Part shown: piece after piece, positions 45,405 through 54,334 of the stretch
How the letters are laid out: every line of letters begins with the position of its first letter
How positions within the stretch are numbered: position 1 is the stretch's first letter
Origin: Dyadobacter sp. NIV53
GTDB lineage: Bacteria > Bacteroidota > Bacteroidia > Cytophagales > Spirosomataceae
Assembly: GCF_019711195.1 (NCBI RefSeq)
Contig: NZ_CP081299.1
Coordinates: forward strand, 6,544,501-6,608,500
Reading direction: 5' to 3'
Length of the DNA: 64,000 nt
Translations under genes and position numbers: made by a program
The notes under the pieces: generated by a model
What the model was told of the DNA's origin: nothing
Seen by the model: the letters and a program-made list of their open reading frames with translations, nothing else
The model's database searches: none

Positions 45405-45420
45405 GCATGTGGATTGCAAT
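45405..45420 (+). promoter_or_regulatory. sigma-54 (-24/-12) promoter candidate
   Basis: TGGCAT-GTGGA-TTGCA against the consensus TGGCAC-N5-TTGCW: GG (45406-45407) and GC (45418-45419) with exact spacing. About 130 bases upstream of the NAD(P)-binding protein gene at 45549. Two sigma-54 activators are encoded 4-12 kb away. Confidence 0.7.
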
Positions 45421-45548
45421 ATAATAGCTACATCCGGCCTGGTTTTCACTGGTGATACAGATTGATTGATCCGGCAGATGTTACCTGAATTCATCTTTTT
45501 TAGTTTTTACAACCATGCCGGTACAGACCGGCTCTAAACAGAATCCTT

Positions 45549-46307
45549 ATGAAAATCGTAGTAATTGGCGGAAGCGGCCTGATCGGCTCCAAACTGGTAA
45601 AAAAATTGAATGTACTTGGACACGAAGTGATTGCCGCATCGCCAGCATCTGGTGTCAATACCATAACAGGCGAAGGGTTGGAAGCAGTATTGGAAGGTAC
45701 AGATGTTGTTGTCGATGTAGCAAATTCACCGTCTTTTGAAGACAAAGCAGTTCTGGAATTTTTTGAAACTTCAGGACGTAATCTATTAGCGGCAGAAGCA
45801 GCTGCTGGCGTAAAACACCATGTTGCACTTTCCGTTGTCGGCACGGACCGGTTGGCAGAAAGCGGCTATTTCCGTGGTAAGATTGCACAGGAAAAACTGA
45901 TTAAGGCATCCCCAATACCTTACACCATCGTCCACTCGACACAATTCTTTGAGTTTCTGGGTGGAATTGCGCAGTCTGGTACACAGGGAGAAACCGTGCA
46001 TTTATCACCAGCGTTTGTACAGCCCATTGCTTCCGATGATGTAGCTGCAGCCGTGGCAGATGTTACCGTTGGCGCAGCATTGAACGGAACAGTTGAAATA
46101 GCTGGCCCTGAACGCATCCGCCTTTCTGACCTGGTGCAGCGTTACCTGACTGAAACAGGCGATCCGAGAAAAGTAGTTTCTGATGTTCATGCCCGTTATT
46201 TCGGAGCAGAACTGACAGATGAAATGCTGGTTCCCGGAGAAAACCCGCGTATCGGTGCCATTGACTTTGAAAGCTGGTTTGCAAGTCAGGCCAAAGCAGT
46301 AGTTTAA
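45549..46307 (+). CDS. NmrA-like NAD(P)-binding SDR protein
   Basis: 252 residues, atypical SDR of the NmrA/NAD(P)H-binding type. MKIVVIGGSGLIGSKLVKKL carries the GGxGxxG nucleotide loop. ALSVVGTDRLAESGYFRGKI replaces the classical Tyr-Lys region, and IPYTIVHSTQFFEFLGGI is typical for this subgroup. These proteins act as quinone or aldehyde reductases or as redox-sensing regulators. A good sigma-54 promoter lies upstream. It resembles, in intact form, the family whose remnant lies at 28419. Confidence 0.9.
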   Translation: MKIVVIGGSGLIGSKLVKKLNVLGHEVIAASPASGVNTITGEGLEAVLEGTDVVVDVANSPSFEDKAVLEFFETSGRNLLAAEAAAGVKHHVALSVVGTDRLAESGYFRGKIAQEKLIKASPIPYTIVHSTQFFEFLGGIAQSGTQGETVHLSPAFVQPIASDDVAAAVADVTVGAALNGTVEIAGPERIRLSDLVQRYLTETGDPRKVVSDVHARYFGAELTDEMLVPGENPRIGAIDFESWFASQAKAVV

Positions 46308-46326
46308 CGTTAAGGGTTTACAAAAT

Positions 46327-46506
46327 TCAATATCCAGGTTTGCTTTCCTGCTCCTCTAAACGAAGATGACGGGTGTCAGCTTGCCGGGGCTGCTGTATGA
46401 GGCGTGCACTTTCCACCCGTTCGTGTACATTTACCAGCCAACGCCGGCGCAGTTTCTGCTGCGAAATTCCGGTCAGCAACGCGGCAGGATGATGGGCAAT
46501 AAGCAT
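46327..46506 (-). CDS. small hypothetical protein
   Basis: 59 codons from ATG 46506 to TGA at 46327. Basic and helical: MLIAHHPAALLTGISQQKLR, WLVNVHERVESARLIQQ, then RHLRLEEQESKPGY. No family recognised. It is antisense-oriented to its neighbours and fills most of the gap between two plus-strand genes. The residue mix looks coding, but the length gives weak support. Confidence 0.35.
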   Translation of the reverse strand: MLIAHHPAALLTGISQQKLRRRWLVNVHERVESARLIQQPRQADTRHLRLEEQESKPGY

Positions 46507-46559
46507 TCAATAAATATCTTTTAATCAGGCCAGAACTTTAACCGCTGCATCTGTGAGCC

Positions 46560-47483
46560 ATGGAAAACAAAAATAGTATTTCAAAAACAAGTGAATTTTT
46601 CGTCAGTAATTTATACGGAGGTTTCGCCACCCAGCAGGAGCTTGATGCTGAATACGACGTGGAGAAAGCTGTACCCGATTTTTTAGAGTACATCCATTAT
46701 TTCACCAAAAGCAGTGAAACAGCCCGCGGTTTACTTGAAAGCAGAACCGTAGTGTCTTATGGTGAAACACTGATGGAAAGGCTAACGGTTTATCCGGCCA
46801 AAAATCCGGATGCTCCGGTCATGCTTTTTGTTCACGGCGGATACTGGCGGCTGGGTATTGGTGATGAATATGATTTCGTTGCTTTGGGGCCATCACAGGC
46901 AGGATTTACCGTAGTCAACATTACCTATGCATTAACTCCAGTTGTAAATATTCCTGAAATGGTTCGCCAGGTGCGTTCTGCCATCGCCTGGACCGCAAAA
47001 AATATTTCAAACTTCAACGGCAATCCAGACAGTATTTTTGTAGCCGGGCATTCGGCTGGCGCCCACCTTTCAGCAATGGCCATCACCACGGACTGGTCAG
47101 CGTATGGTTTGCCGGCAGATACTATTAAAGGCGTATTGGCTGTAAGCGGGCTCTATGATCTGGAACCGGTTTCACAAACTTTCGTTCAGCCGAGCGTATG
47201 CATTACCGCAGAACAAATTTTATCTTCAAGCCCGATCCTCCTGATCGGACAATCCAATGTTCCGCTAACTGTTGTGTGGGGAGCTTTGGAAACGGCAGCA
47301 TTTCAAGAACAATCCTACAATTATTTAAAAGCATGGCAACATGCAGGTAATCAGGCGGATTCATTAGTTGTTTCAAATGCCAATCATTTTAATATTTTGA
47401 AAGGATTTGAAACTGCCGACGGATTTTTAACCAGGGAAGTACTATCGCTTTTGGAAAACAGTAAATCCATATCCACTTTTTAA
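46560..47483 (+). CDS. alpha/beta hydrolase (carboxylesterase/formamidase type)
   Basis: 307-residue cytosolic hydrolase. MLFVHGGYWRLG carries the HGGYW oxyanion motif of kynurenine-formamidase-like and arylesterase-like enzymes. FVAGHSAGAHLSAMAI has the nucleophile Ser (GHSAG), followed by GVLAVSGLYDLEPV, TVVWGALE near the acid and ANHFNIL with the His. Hydrolyses a small ester or amide. Followed after 10 bases by the DUF5996 gene, so the two are one operon. Confidence 0.9.
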   Translation: MENKNSISKTSEFFVSNLYGGFATQQELDAEYDVEKAVPDFLEYIHYFTKSSETARGLLESRTVVSYGETLMERLTVYPAKNPDAPVMLFVHGGYWRLGIGDEYDFVALGPSQAGFTVVNITYALTPVVNIPEMVRQVRSAIAWTAKNISNFNGNPDSIFVAGHSAGAHLSAMAITTDWSAYGLPADTIKGVLAVSGLYDLEPVSQTFVQPSVCITAEQILSSSPILLIGQSNVPLTVVWGALETAAFQEQSYNYLKAWQHAGNQADSLVVSNANHFNILKGFETADGFLTREVLSLLENSKSISTF

Positions 47484-47493
47484 ACCCTGAACC

Positions 47494-48411
47494 ATGAAAA
47501 ATCAATGGCCTTTACTTTCTTATGAAAACGGAAAATCTACCTATGAAACGCTGCAATTGTGGACGCAGATTGTCGGAAAAATAAAACTGGCAACGCTGCC
47601 ATGGGTGAACCATTCCTGGAACATTACCCTGCACATTACACCAACCGGGCTAAGCACCCAAACGATTCCTTATCAGGACCAGCATTTTCAGATTGATTTT
47701 GACCTTATCGCCCACCAGCTAAAAATTACATCGACAAAAGCAGACTTGAAACAGTTTGATCTGAATAATTTATCTGTTGCGGGTTTTTACAAAAAGATCT
47801 TTGCGCTTTTAGAGGAGCTTGAAATTGACCTGACAATCAATACACTACCTTCCGAGATTTTTGGAGAACTCATACCTTTTGAACTGGATACCGAACATGC
47901 AGGATACAATTCAGATCAAGCTTCGGCCTTTCATCTGGCACTGCTTAATATCCAGGATGTATTCATGCTTTTTCGCACGCGTTTTACTGGTAAAGCAAGT
48001 CCGATACATTTCTTTTGGGGTGGTTTTGACCTTGCGCTTGCATTTTTCTCAGGCCGGAAAGCACCCAGGCACCCGGGAAAAATACCAGGGTTGCCTGATT
48101 GGGTTTTGCAGGATGCATACAGTAATGAGGTGAGTGATTGTGGATTCTGGACCGGCAGTGAGGCGCTTCCTGAGGCAGCATTCTACTGTTACCTATATCC
48201 GGAACCGGAAGGTTACAAAAATGCAAATGTTTCTCCGGCCGAAGCCTATTACAACCAGACTATGGGAGAATTTATTTTACCCTATGCATCCGTTCAAAAT
48301 GCTGCGGATCCGCAGGCGAAGTTATTGCAATTCCTGGAAAGTACTTATGCAATCGGAGCTGGCCTTGCTGAGTGGAACCAGGATTTGTGGGAACATGAAG
48401 CAAAGCTTTAA
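47494..48411 (+). CDS. DUF5996 family protein
   Basis: 305 residues matching DUF5996 along the whole length: WPLLSYENGKSTYETLQLWT, QIVGKIKLATLPWVNHSWNI, SPIHFFWGGFDLALAFFSGR, and late FWTGSEALPEAAFYCYLYPE with GEFILPYASV. The family is widespread but has no known biochemical role. No signal peptide or membrane segment. Probably co-transcribed with the alpha/beta hydrolase before it. Confidence 0.82.
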   Translation: MKNQWPLLSYENGKSTYETLQLWTQIVGKIKLATLPWVNHSWNITLHITPTGLSTQTIPYQDQHFQIDFDLIAHQLKITSTKADLKQFDLNNLSVAGFYKKIFALLEELEIDLTINTLPSEIFGELIPFELDTEHAGYNSDQASAFHLALLNIQDVFMLFRTRFTGKASPIHFFWGGFDLALAFFSGRKAPRHPGKIPGLPDWVLQDAYSNEVSDCGFWTGSEALPEAAFYCYLYPEPEGYKNANVSPAEAYYNQTMGEFILPYASVQNAADPQAKLLQFLESTYAIGAGLAEWNQDLWEHEAKL

Positions 48412-48563
48412 AAGTAAGGCATCATTTTTGGCACAGCCGAAAGCCCTAAATAATGTAAATATTGCTAATACGCAGGTAAGACCAATCTTGTAGCCATAGA
48501 TTTTAATCTACGGAAAACGGAAATATGAAAACTCAAATTTTCCATTGTAATGAAACAACCACC

Positions 48564-48902
48564 ATGAGCGAGTTTGTATTAGTATTTCACAAAGATCATC
48601 GGGTCAAAGAAGTACCACCGTCTGAGGAAAAAAAACAGATGCATCTTAAAGATTGGCACGATTGGTTTCGCAGCCTTGCAGCTCAGGACAAACTGGCAAT
48701 CCCGGTCCAGTTCTGGGATCCGGAGGGAAGAGTCTTAAAGCCAGACCATTTGGTAACGGAAGGCCCATACACAGAAATAGAAAAGTCAATAGACGGGTTA
48801 ATCGTTGTAAAGGCAAATGATTACATTGAAGCCAAAGAAATCGCAAATGAATGCCCGGTTTTGGAACTGGGAGGAACTGTCGAAATCCGGATGGTGAATT
48901 GA
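48564..48902 (+). CDS. YCII-related domain protein (copy 1)
   Basis: About 112 residues of the YciI/YCII fold, a small ferredoxin-like domain. MSEFVLVFHKDHR at the start, then WHDWFRSLAAQDKL, VTEGPYTEIEKSIDGLIVVK and ECPVLELGGTVEIR. ATG 48564 fits the family start better than the ATG at 48525. One of three similar genes within 2.2 kb. Function of such stand-alone proteins is unknown. They often accompany sigma factors of the ECF type, but none is seen here. Confidence 0.88.
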   Translation: MSEFVLVFHKDHRVKEVPPSEEKKQMHLKDWHDWFRSLAAQDKLAIPVQFWDPEGRVLKPDHLVTEGPYTEIEKSIDGLIVVKANDYIEAKEIANECPVLELGGTVEIRMVN

Positions 48903-48938
48903 ATAAATATCACGTCAATTACAATGAAGGTAGAAAAG

Positions 48939-49277
48939 ATGAATGAGTTCCTGTTGGTATTCCGCAGCGATTACGATACAAAAAGGCTTCAGCTTTCAGC
49001 CGGGGAAATGCACACCTATTTAAAATGCTGGGACGACTGGCTGGATTATCTTGCAGCTCAGAATATACTGGCAAGGCCTTTTCAAAGCCTGGATGATCAG
49101 GGAATGATTCTAAATCCAAACCATACTATGGAACGTGGCCCTTATTTTGAACTGAAAGAATCCATTACCGGACTGATTGTGATTAAAGCAATGAATTACG
49201 AAGAAGCATTAAAAATTGCTCAGGACTGTCCGATTTTGGAAGTGGGTGGAAATGTGGAGATCCGTCTTGGTAATTAA
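48939..49277 (+). CDS. YCII-related domain protein (copy 2)
   Basis: About 112 residues, same layout as the previous gene: MNEFLLVFRSDYDTKRL, WDDWLDYLAAQNILARPFQS, MERGPYFELKESITGLIVIK, DCPILEVGGNVEIRLGN. The ATG at 48939 aligns with copies 1 and 3 better than 48924. It lies 36 bases after copy 1, so a tandem duplication followed by divergence is likely. No catalytic residue pair specific to this copy can be named. Confidence 0.88.
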   Translation: MNEFLLVFRSDYDTKRLQLSAGEMHTYLKCWDDWLDYLAAQNILARPFQSLDDQGMILNPNHTMERGPYFELKESITGLIVIKAMNYEEALKIAQDCPILEVGGNVEIRLGN

Positions 49278-49725
49278 GGAAAAACCATACGTGCAAATGC
49301 GGGTAACAGAAGCAGGATTATTTCACCCGGTACTTATGCAGAGTTTTAATTGACGTAATACAGTGTATGTTGCCGTCAACTGACTGAATACAGTTAAAAA
49401 CGAACCATAGAAAATTTTTTAAGTTTCTGATAAACAACAGGTTGTATATTTGGCACGATTATTAAATATATAAGTAAGACTCGCCTGATTCACAACTTAA
49501 TAATTTGTAGCCCGACTGTTTCCTGTATGACTTGCAATCCACTTTTACAAATGATCTTCCAGTCAGAAAACTGGAATAACCGTGTGAGCGAATCAGTGAT
49601 TAATGAAAAGCAAAACACCAGATTTCAAATACGTATATAGGATTGCGGTAATTTCAAAGAAGGATGCTTTAAATTTCATTGCCCGATACAATCTTAATAT
49701 CATTATCTAACCTTAATCAATTTAT
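49278..49725. other. intergenic region
   Basis: About 450 bases with no supported gene. Contains the 19-mer TGACTGAATACAGTTAAAA (49381-49399) shared with 45333-45351. A TGGCAC at 49451 lacks a -12 element. The rest shows nothing recognisable. Confidence 0.5.
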
Positions 49726-49941
49726 ATGAAGACTTATCAGCTTAGTATTCTGAACGGGCAGGACTCCGACAAAGTAATGAACGTGCTTAGCGGACTGGTG
49801 ATAGCCGGGATGATTGAAATAAAAGAAAATGTCGAAAGTGCAGCAGCGCCAAGTTACGACCAGATGGAGGAAATGATTGATGAATCTGAACTTGCACCGT
49901 ATTATTCGGAGCAGGAGGTTAGGAACATTCTTCATTTATAA
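49726..49941 (+). CDS. small hypothetical protein, antitoxin-like size
   Basis: 71 residues, acidic in the second half: MKTYQLSILNGQDSDKVMNV, LSGLVIAGMIEIKENVES, then DQMEEMIDESELAPYYSEQE. The pattern (an N-terminal beta strand, a helix, an acidic tail) recalls small antitoxin or adapter proteins of Bacteroidota, but no toxin gene follows and no family is certain. Next ORF is 66 bases on. Confidence 0.6.
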   Translation: MKTYQLSILNGQDSDKVMNVLSGLVIAGMIEIKENVESAAAPSYDQMEEMIDESELAPYYSEQEVRNILHL

Positions 49942-50007
49942 CCAATACGTTTTTCCACTTTACAAAAAATTAAATACATCAGTTTCATACGTTTAACTAC
50001 TTAAAAA

Positions 50008-50187
50008 ATGAGCGATTTCATACTATTTTCTGATTGGGATTCGGCCTGTGAAGATGCTGGTCATGGGCCCGAACACAAGCCAGGTATTATCCAGCCTTTT
50101 CACGAAATGAATACCATGGAAGGCAGTGAATTCCTGGACGATGCACTCCGGATGACAGAACAGCCACTTGTAGCTGACGGTTTGTGA
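50008..50187 (+). CDS. small hypothetical protein
   Basis: 59 codons from ATG 50008 to TGA 50187: MSDFILFSDWDSACEDAGHG, KPGIIQPFHEMNTMEG, then DALRMTEQPLVADGL. Acidic, with no known domain. The opening MSDFILF resembles the start of the YCII proteins around it, so it may be a truncated relative. The repeat copy at 50222 follows directly. Confidence 0.45.
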   Translation: MSDFILFSDWDSACEDAGHGPEHKPGIIQPFHEMNTMEGSEFLDDALRMTEQPLVADGL

Positions 50188-50221
50188 GTTTTAATTTATT
50201 AAACATTGCAGCGATTTCTTT

Positions 50222-50290
50222 TTTATTGCTATCGGCAATCGTGCAAAATCTCATCCCATGCATCGATTTGATAGCCGACCGCCTATTAAC
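50222..50290. repeat. interspersed palindromic repeat, copy C (short)
   Basis: TTTATTGCTATCGGCAATCG, then GTGCAAAATCTCATCCCATG, CATCGATTTGATAGCCGACC. Same core and orientation as copy B, but the right arm is replaced. Confidence 0.7.
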
Positions 50291-50350
50291 CATCAGAGTT
50301 TTATAATAATTTTTTTACAATTCATTTCTAACAATTAAATCATAATCAAA

Positions 50351-50701
50351 ATGAGTGAGTTCTTATTAGCAATCCACCGTGACATCACCAGTACAGATGC
50401 AACTCCTTCACCGGAACAAATGAAATCAGCAATTAAACCATACCAGGATTGGATTGCCGGCATTGGTGCTCAGGACAAACTGATCGGTAATCCAAAACGT
50501 TGGGATCTGGATGGCCGGTTTGTTAAAAAAGGCAATACTGTAACGAATGGTCCTTATGCCGAAGTGAAAGAATCAATTGGCGGTTTATTTCTGATAAAAG
50601 CGAACGACTATGATGAAGCCGTAGAAATCGCAAAAGGCTGTCCGATAATTGAATATGGTGCCGTTGTTGAGGTTCGTATGGCCATCCCGCCGGTTCAATA
50701 A
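50351..50701 (+). CDS. YCII-related domain protein (copy 3)
   Basis: 116 residues: MSEFLLAIHRDITSTDATPS, YQDWIAGIGAQDKLIGNPKR, VTNGPYAEVKESIGGLFLIK, KGCPIIEYGAVVEVRMA. Third YCII paralogue in this stretch, separated from the pair by two small genes and a repeat. It has a more C-terminal proline tail (IPPVQ). Preceded by a leader of 60 bases after repeat copy C. Biochemical role unknown. Confidence 0.9.
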   Translation: MSEFLLAIHRDITSTDATPSPEQMKSAIKPYQDWIAGIGAQDKLIGNPKRWDLDGRFVKKGNTVTNGPYAEVKESIGGLFLIKANDYDEAVEIAKGCPIIEYGAVVEVRMAIPPVQ

Positions 50702-50906
50702 TCTGCTATTTCAGGTAATAATGTCCTTGCCTTTAGCGGGACTTTATTACCTGACTTTTACACGATCACACACTGCGGAATTTTAGTACAGTTTATTAAG
50801 GTTTTTATCTGGTTGTGAGGTTATTAACTTAATCCATCGCCAAGATAAGCGTTGATATAAAAATCGTAAATTTAAGAAGTATTGACACTATTAAACCTTA
50901 ACAGAA

Positions 50907-51575
50907 ATGGCAAATTATAAAGTAAAAGTGCTTGATGTGAGGCCTGTGACACATAATGTGCATGCATTTACGATCGAAAAACCCGAAGGCTTTAATTATG
51001 TTCCGGGCCAGGCAACGGATCTGTCGATAGTTAAAGAAAACTGGGAAAATGAGAAACGGCCGTTTACATTCACTTCATTACAGGAAAGTGATTTTCTGCA
51101 ATTTACCATTAAATCATATCCTGACCGGAATGGCGTTACTAACCAGCTTTTATATGTTGAGCCTGGTGATTATTTCGAGATCAGTGATGCCTGGGGAGCG
51201 ATTGAATACCAGGGTGAAGGCGTTTTTCTGGCGGGCGGTGCAGGAATAACTCCGTTCATTGCGATCTTTCGCGATTTATATTCACGTAATAAGATTGGGA
51301 ATAATAAACTTTTCTTCTCGAATAAAACGACTGCGGACATAATTTTAAAGGAAGAGTTTGAAACCATGCTCGGTAATAATTTTCATAAAATCATATCAGC
51401 CGAAAATGTTGATGGTTGTTATTATGGAAGAATTAACAAAGGATTTCTACAGGAAAATATTACAGATTTTACCCGGCATTTTTATGTCTGCGGCCCTGAT
51501 CCTTTTATTGCTTCCATTTTAGATGCTTTGCAGGAACTGGGAGCGCATGCAGAGACGCTTGTATTTGAAAAGTAA
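50907..51575 (+). CDS. FNR-type flavin/NAD(P)H oxidoreductase
   Basis: 222 residues containing only the FAD-binding and NAD(P)-binding halves of the ferredoxin-NADP reductase family. FNYVPGQATDLSIVKENW, then KRPFTFTS (RxxT/S FAD motif), VFLAGGAGITPFIAIF (GGxGxTP for the nucleotide) and YVCGPDPFIASIL (CGPxPF, Cys near the nicotinamide). No haem or iron-sulfur domain is attached, so it feeds electrons to a separate acceptor. The next gene, a DsbA-like protein, starts 38 bases on and may be co-transcribed. Confidence 0.9.
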   Translation: MANYKVKVLDVRPVTHNVHAFTIEKPEGFNYVPGQATDLSIVKENWENEKRPFTFTSLQESDFLQFTIKSYPDRNGVTNQLLYVEPGDYFEISDAWGAIEYQGEGVFLAGGAGITPFIAIFRDLYSRNKIGNNKLFFSNKTTADIILKEEFETMLGNNFHKIISAENVDGCYYGRINKGFLQENITDFTRHFYVCGPDPFIASILDALQELGAHAETLVFEK

Positions 51576-51613
51576 ATCATCATCGTAAATATTTTAACAT
51601 TAACCTACTTCCT

Positions 51614-52309
51614 ATGAAAATTGAAATCTGGTCCGATATTGCCTGTCCATATTGTTATGTTGGCAAAAGTCATTTAGATACGGCACTTCAGCAATTTGAA
51701 TTCAGGGATCAGGTTGAGGTCTTACTGCATAGCTTTGAACTGGAACCAGATATTGCTGAAAATAGCGGCGAAAGCCAGCATGCTGCTGTGATGCGGAAAT
51801 ACCGTCAATCGGATAAACTTGCCCGGGAAACGCTGGATAGGGCGACATCTGCTGGCAAAGCGGTCGGAGTGGTGATTGACTTTGACAAGGTAATCACCAC
51901 CAACACATTTAAAGCACATCGTTTGATCCGGTTTGCTGCTATGGAAGGCAAGGAGAATGAGATGAAAGACCGGTTATTCAAGGCTTATTTTTCGGAAGGG
52001 AAAAATATAAGTGATATATCGGTTTTGAAAGAACTTGCTTCGGAAACCGGAATAGATGCGCGGCTGGTTCTTGAAAATGATTTGTTTTCGGCACAGGTTC
52101 GGAAGGATGAAAAAGATGCCCGGTTGTCAGGCATTCGCAGTGTACCGTTTTTTCTGTTCGATTCGAAGTATTCAGTTTCCGGTGCCCAGCCAATAAGTAC
52201 TTTTTTGGAAGTATTGGAAAAAGTCTGGAGTGAGAACGTGCCACTTCGTACTGGTACTCAAATAGAGAACGGTTGCTCTGATGGGGTTTGTAATGTCAAT
52301 TCGTTATAA
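51614..52309 (+). CDS. DsbA family oxidoreductase (FrnE-like)
   Basis: 231-residue cytoplasmic thioredoxin-fold protein of the FrnE/2-hydroxychromene-isomerase-like branch of DsbA. MKIEIWSDIACPYCYVGKSH carries the CPYC redox centre and GIRSVPFFLFDSKYSVSGAQ the cis-proline loop, and a C-terminal tail GCSDGVCNVNSL has two more cysteines, as in FrnE proteins linked to oxidative stress tolerance. No signal peptide. Grouped with the flavin reductase before it. Confidence 0.92.
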   Translation: MKIEIWSDIACPYCYVGKSHLDTALQQFEFRDQVEVLLHSFELEPDIAENSGESQHAAVMRKYRQSDKLARETLDRATSAGKAVGVVIDFDKVITTNTFKAHRLIRFAAMEGKENEMKDRLFKAYFSEGKNISDISVLKELASETGIDARLVLENDLFSAQVRKDEKDARLSGIRSVPFFLFDSKYSVSGAQPISTFLEVLEKVWSENVPLRTGTQIENGCSDGVCNVNSL

Positions 52310-52514
52310 TTTGTTTTTTAAAGCAGGCTGCTGCCTGATATGTGGCGCAAAGTCAGGATAGAGATTTACTTCCAAATCATAGTTATGGAAAAAAGAATCC
52401 TTGGCGACTTTCTATTTTCTGGTAATAAATCAGGCATTCATCACTTCTCATTATTCTTTTAATAATCAGCCGTTTATCTCCAAATATTTTTGAACGGTAA
52501 ACAAAAATTCAATC

Positions 52515-53366
52515 ATGAAAAAAATAATTGTAATAACTGGTACCAGCAGTGGTTTTGGTACGCTGATGGTCAGGACATTTTCAAATGCCGGCCATATTGT
52601 AATAGCTACTATGCGAAATGCGAATACCAAAAATAAAGAAATTGCAGATGAACTCGGAAGTTTGCCAGGCGTTGAAGTGGTGGATTTAAATGTAGCCGAT
52701 GATACTTCTGTAAAAGAGGGCGTGCAACATATTTTGGGTAAATATGGCAGGATTGATGTGTTAATCAACAACGCTGCGATCCAGGGAAACGGCCTTTTGG
52801 AAGCACATAGCATTGCCCAGATAAAAAAGATCATGGATGTGAACGTTTATGGCATTTTACGTTTGTACAAAGAGGTCCTGCCTGCTATGCGTACACTTCA
52901 GAATGGTTTGATCATCAACATATCAAGCAGCTCCGGCCGCGTTTCAATTCCGTTTCAGGTGCCATACAACACCTCAAAATTTGCCATTGAAAGTATTACA
53001 GAAGGAGCTTATGAAGAGCTGATCGGACAAGGTATTGAAACAATACTGATTGAACCCGGCGCTTTTTTAACAGAATTATATGCAAAAGAAGGCACCCATG
53101 CAGACCGGGCGGATATCCTGGAATCTTATGGAGACGGTACAATAAAAATGATTACCGGTTTCAGTGAAAAGTTTGGCGCAACCTTAATGAATCACCAGCC
53201 CGATATTCAGATTGTAGCAGATGCAGCACTAACTCTTGTAAATATGGAGAAAGGAACGCGGCCTTTACGAACGCCGATTGATCCTATCGCCGGTGGTTTA
53301 GAAGTGGAATACAACGACGCGACTTCTGAAATTAAAGGGAGATGGATGAAAAAGTATGTTTCGTAA
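52515..53366 (+). CDS. SDR family oxidoreductase
   Basis: 283 residues, classical SDR: ITGTSSGFGTLMVRTF (TGxxxGxG), LINNAAIQGNG (NNA), NISSSSGRVS and YNTSKFA (Tyr-x3-Lys), then IEPGAFLT. Cytosolic. The first of two consecutive SDR genes, with 98 bases between them, and different enough to have different substrates. Upstream gap of 205 bases shows no clear promoter match. Confidence 0.93.
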   Translation: MKKIIVITGTSSGFGTLMVRTFSNAGHIVIATMRNANTKNKEIADELGSLPGVEVVDLNVADDTSVKEGVQHILGKYGRIDVLINNAAIQGNGLLEAHSIAQIKKIMDVNVYGILRLYKEVLPAMRTLQNGLIINISSSSGRVSIPFQVPYNTSKFAIESITEGAYEELIGQGIETILIEPGAFLTELYAKEGTHADRADILESYGDGTIKMITGFSEKFGATLMNHQPDIQIVADAALTLVNMEKGTRPLRTPIDPIAGGLEVEYNDATSEIKGRWMKKYVS

Positions 53367-53464
53367 GGCCTCTCGCCTGCTTTTCGGAAAAGTAAAAACC
53401 GGCGAAACAAAGATCCGCCGCCAGGTTACTTTGGAATGAATTCTGTACGCTAAAATTCTGTAAA

Positions 53465-54280
53465 ATGAACGATCAGGTTGTGTTAATAACCGGAGCATCT
53501 TCCGGTATGGGAAAAGCGACTGCGGAGTTGCTGAGTGCAAGTGGTTACAAAGTATATGGCGCTGCGAGACGAACAGAAATGATGCAGAGCCTGAAAGAGG
53601 CCGGCATCAGGATCCTGCAAATGGATATCACCGATGACAGCAACATACAACTCGGAATCGATGAAATCATGAAAAGAGAAGGCCGCCTGGATATCCTGAT
53701 CAATAATGCGGGTTTCGGTTTATTCGGAGCAATTGAAGATGTACCGATGGAAGAGGCCCGATACCAGATGGAAGTCAATGTGTTCGGGCTTGCCAGGCTG
53801 ACGCAGCTCGCACTGCCCCAGATGAGAAAGCAGAAATCAGGCATAATTGTGAACATTACATCAACCGGCGGAAAGTTGTCGAGCCCGCTGGGCGGCTGGT
53901 ATCATGCCAGTAAATATGCTGTTGAAGCGTTGAGCGATAGTTTGAGAATGGAGGTCAGACAATTTGGAATTAAGGTCATTGTGATCGAACCCGGTGCGAT
54001 AAAGTCGGAGTGGGGCGATATTGCTATGGAAACTCTGAAGAAAATTTCAGCGGGAAAAGCATATAGTCCGCTTGCCGGAAAAATTGCCGGAATGTCACAA
54101 AAGCTAAAACCCAAAAATGAAGACCCGGAGGTAATTGCCAGGCTGATACTGAAAGCAATCGGCGCTAAAAATCCGAAGACAAGGTATCATGCGGGTTATT
54201 TATCAGGAACAATATTATTTCTTAAAAAGATATTGACCGACAAACAATTTGACAAACTGATGCTCAGCCAGATGAAATAA
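53465..54280 (+). CDS. SDR family oxidoreductase
   Basis: 271 residues, classical SDR: LITGASSGMGKATAELL, LINNAGFGLFGAIEDV, NITSTGGKLSSPLGGWYHAS with catalytic YHASK, then VIEPGAIKSEWGDI. NAD(P)-dependent alcohol/carbonyl interconversion with unknown substrate. It follows the previous SDR on the same strand and precedes a bestrophin gene by 54 bases. Confidence 0.93.
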   Translation: MNDQVVLITGASSGMGKATAELLSASGYKVYGAARRTEMMQSLKEAGIRILQMDITDDSNIQLGIDEIMKREGRLDILINNAGFGLFGAIEDVPMEEARYQMEVNVFGLARLTQLALPQMRKQKSGIIVNITSTGGKLSSPLGGWYHASKYAVEALSDSLRMEVRQFGIKVIVIEPGAIKSEWGDIAMETLKKISAGKAYSPLAGKIAGMSQKLKPKNEDPEVIARLILKAIGAKNPKTRYHAGYLSGTILFLKKILTDKQFDKLMLSQMK

Positions 54281-54334
54281 AATCTGACTATACCGGCAAA
54301 TTTTAATTAAATATTACGGCAAACAGTAAAGGCC

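Larger units (their letters stand above)
45097..45548. other. divergent promoter region
   Basis: No gene supported (a 63-codon minus frame at 45093-45284 runs into the VOC gene and has no family features). Holds the inverted repeat 45304-45347 and the sigma-54 site 45405-45420. Functions as the control region for both the VOC operon and the gene at 45549. Confidence 0.6.

Noticed and set aside
49451..49465. TGGCAC as possible sigma-54 promoter
   Set aside because: The -12 position reads TTAA instead of TTGC and the next gene is 260 bases away.
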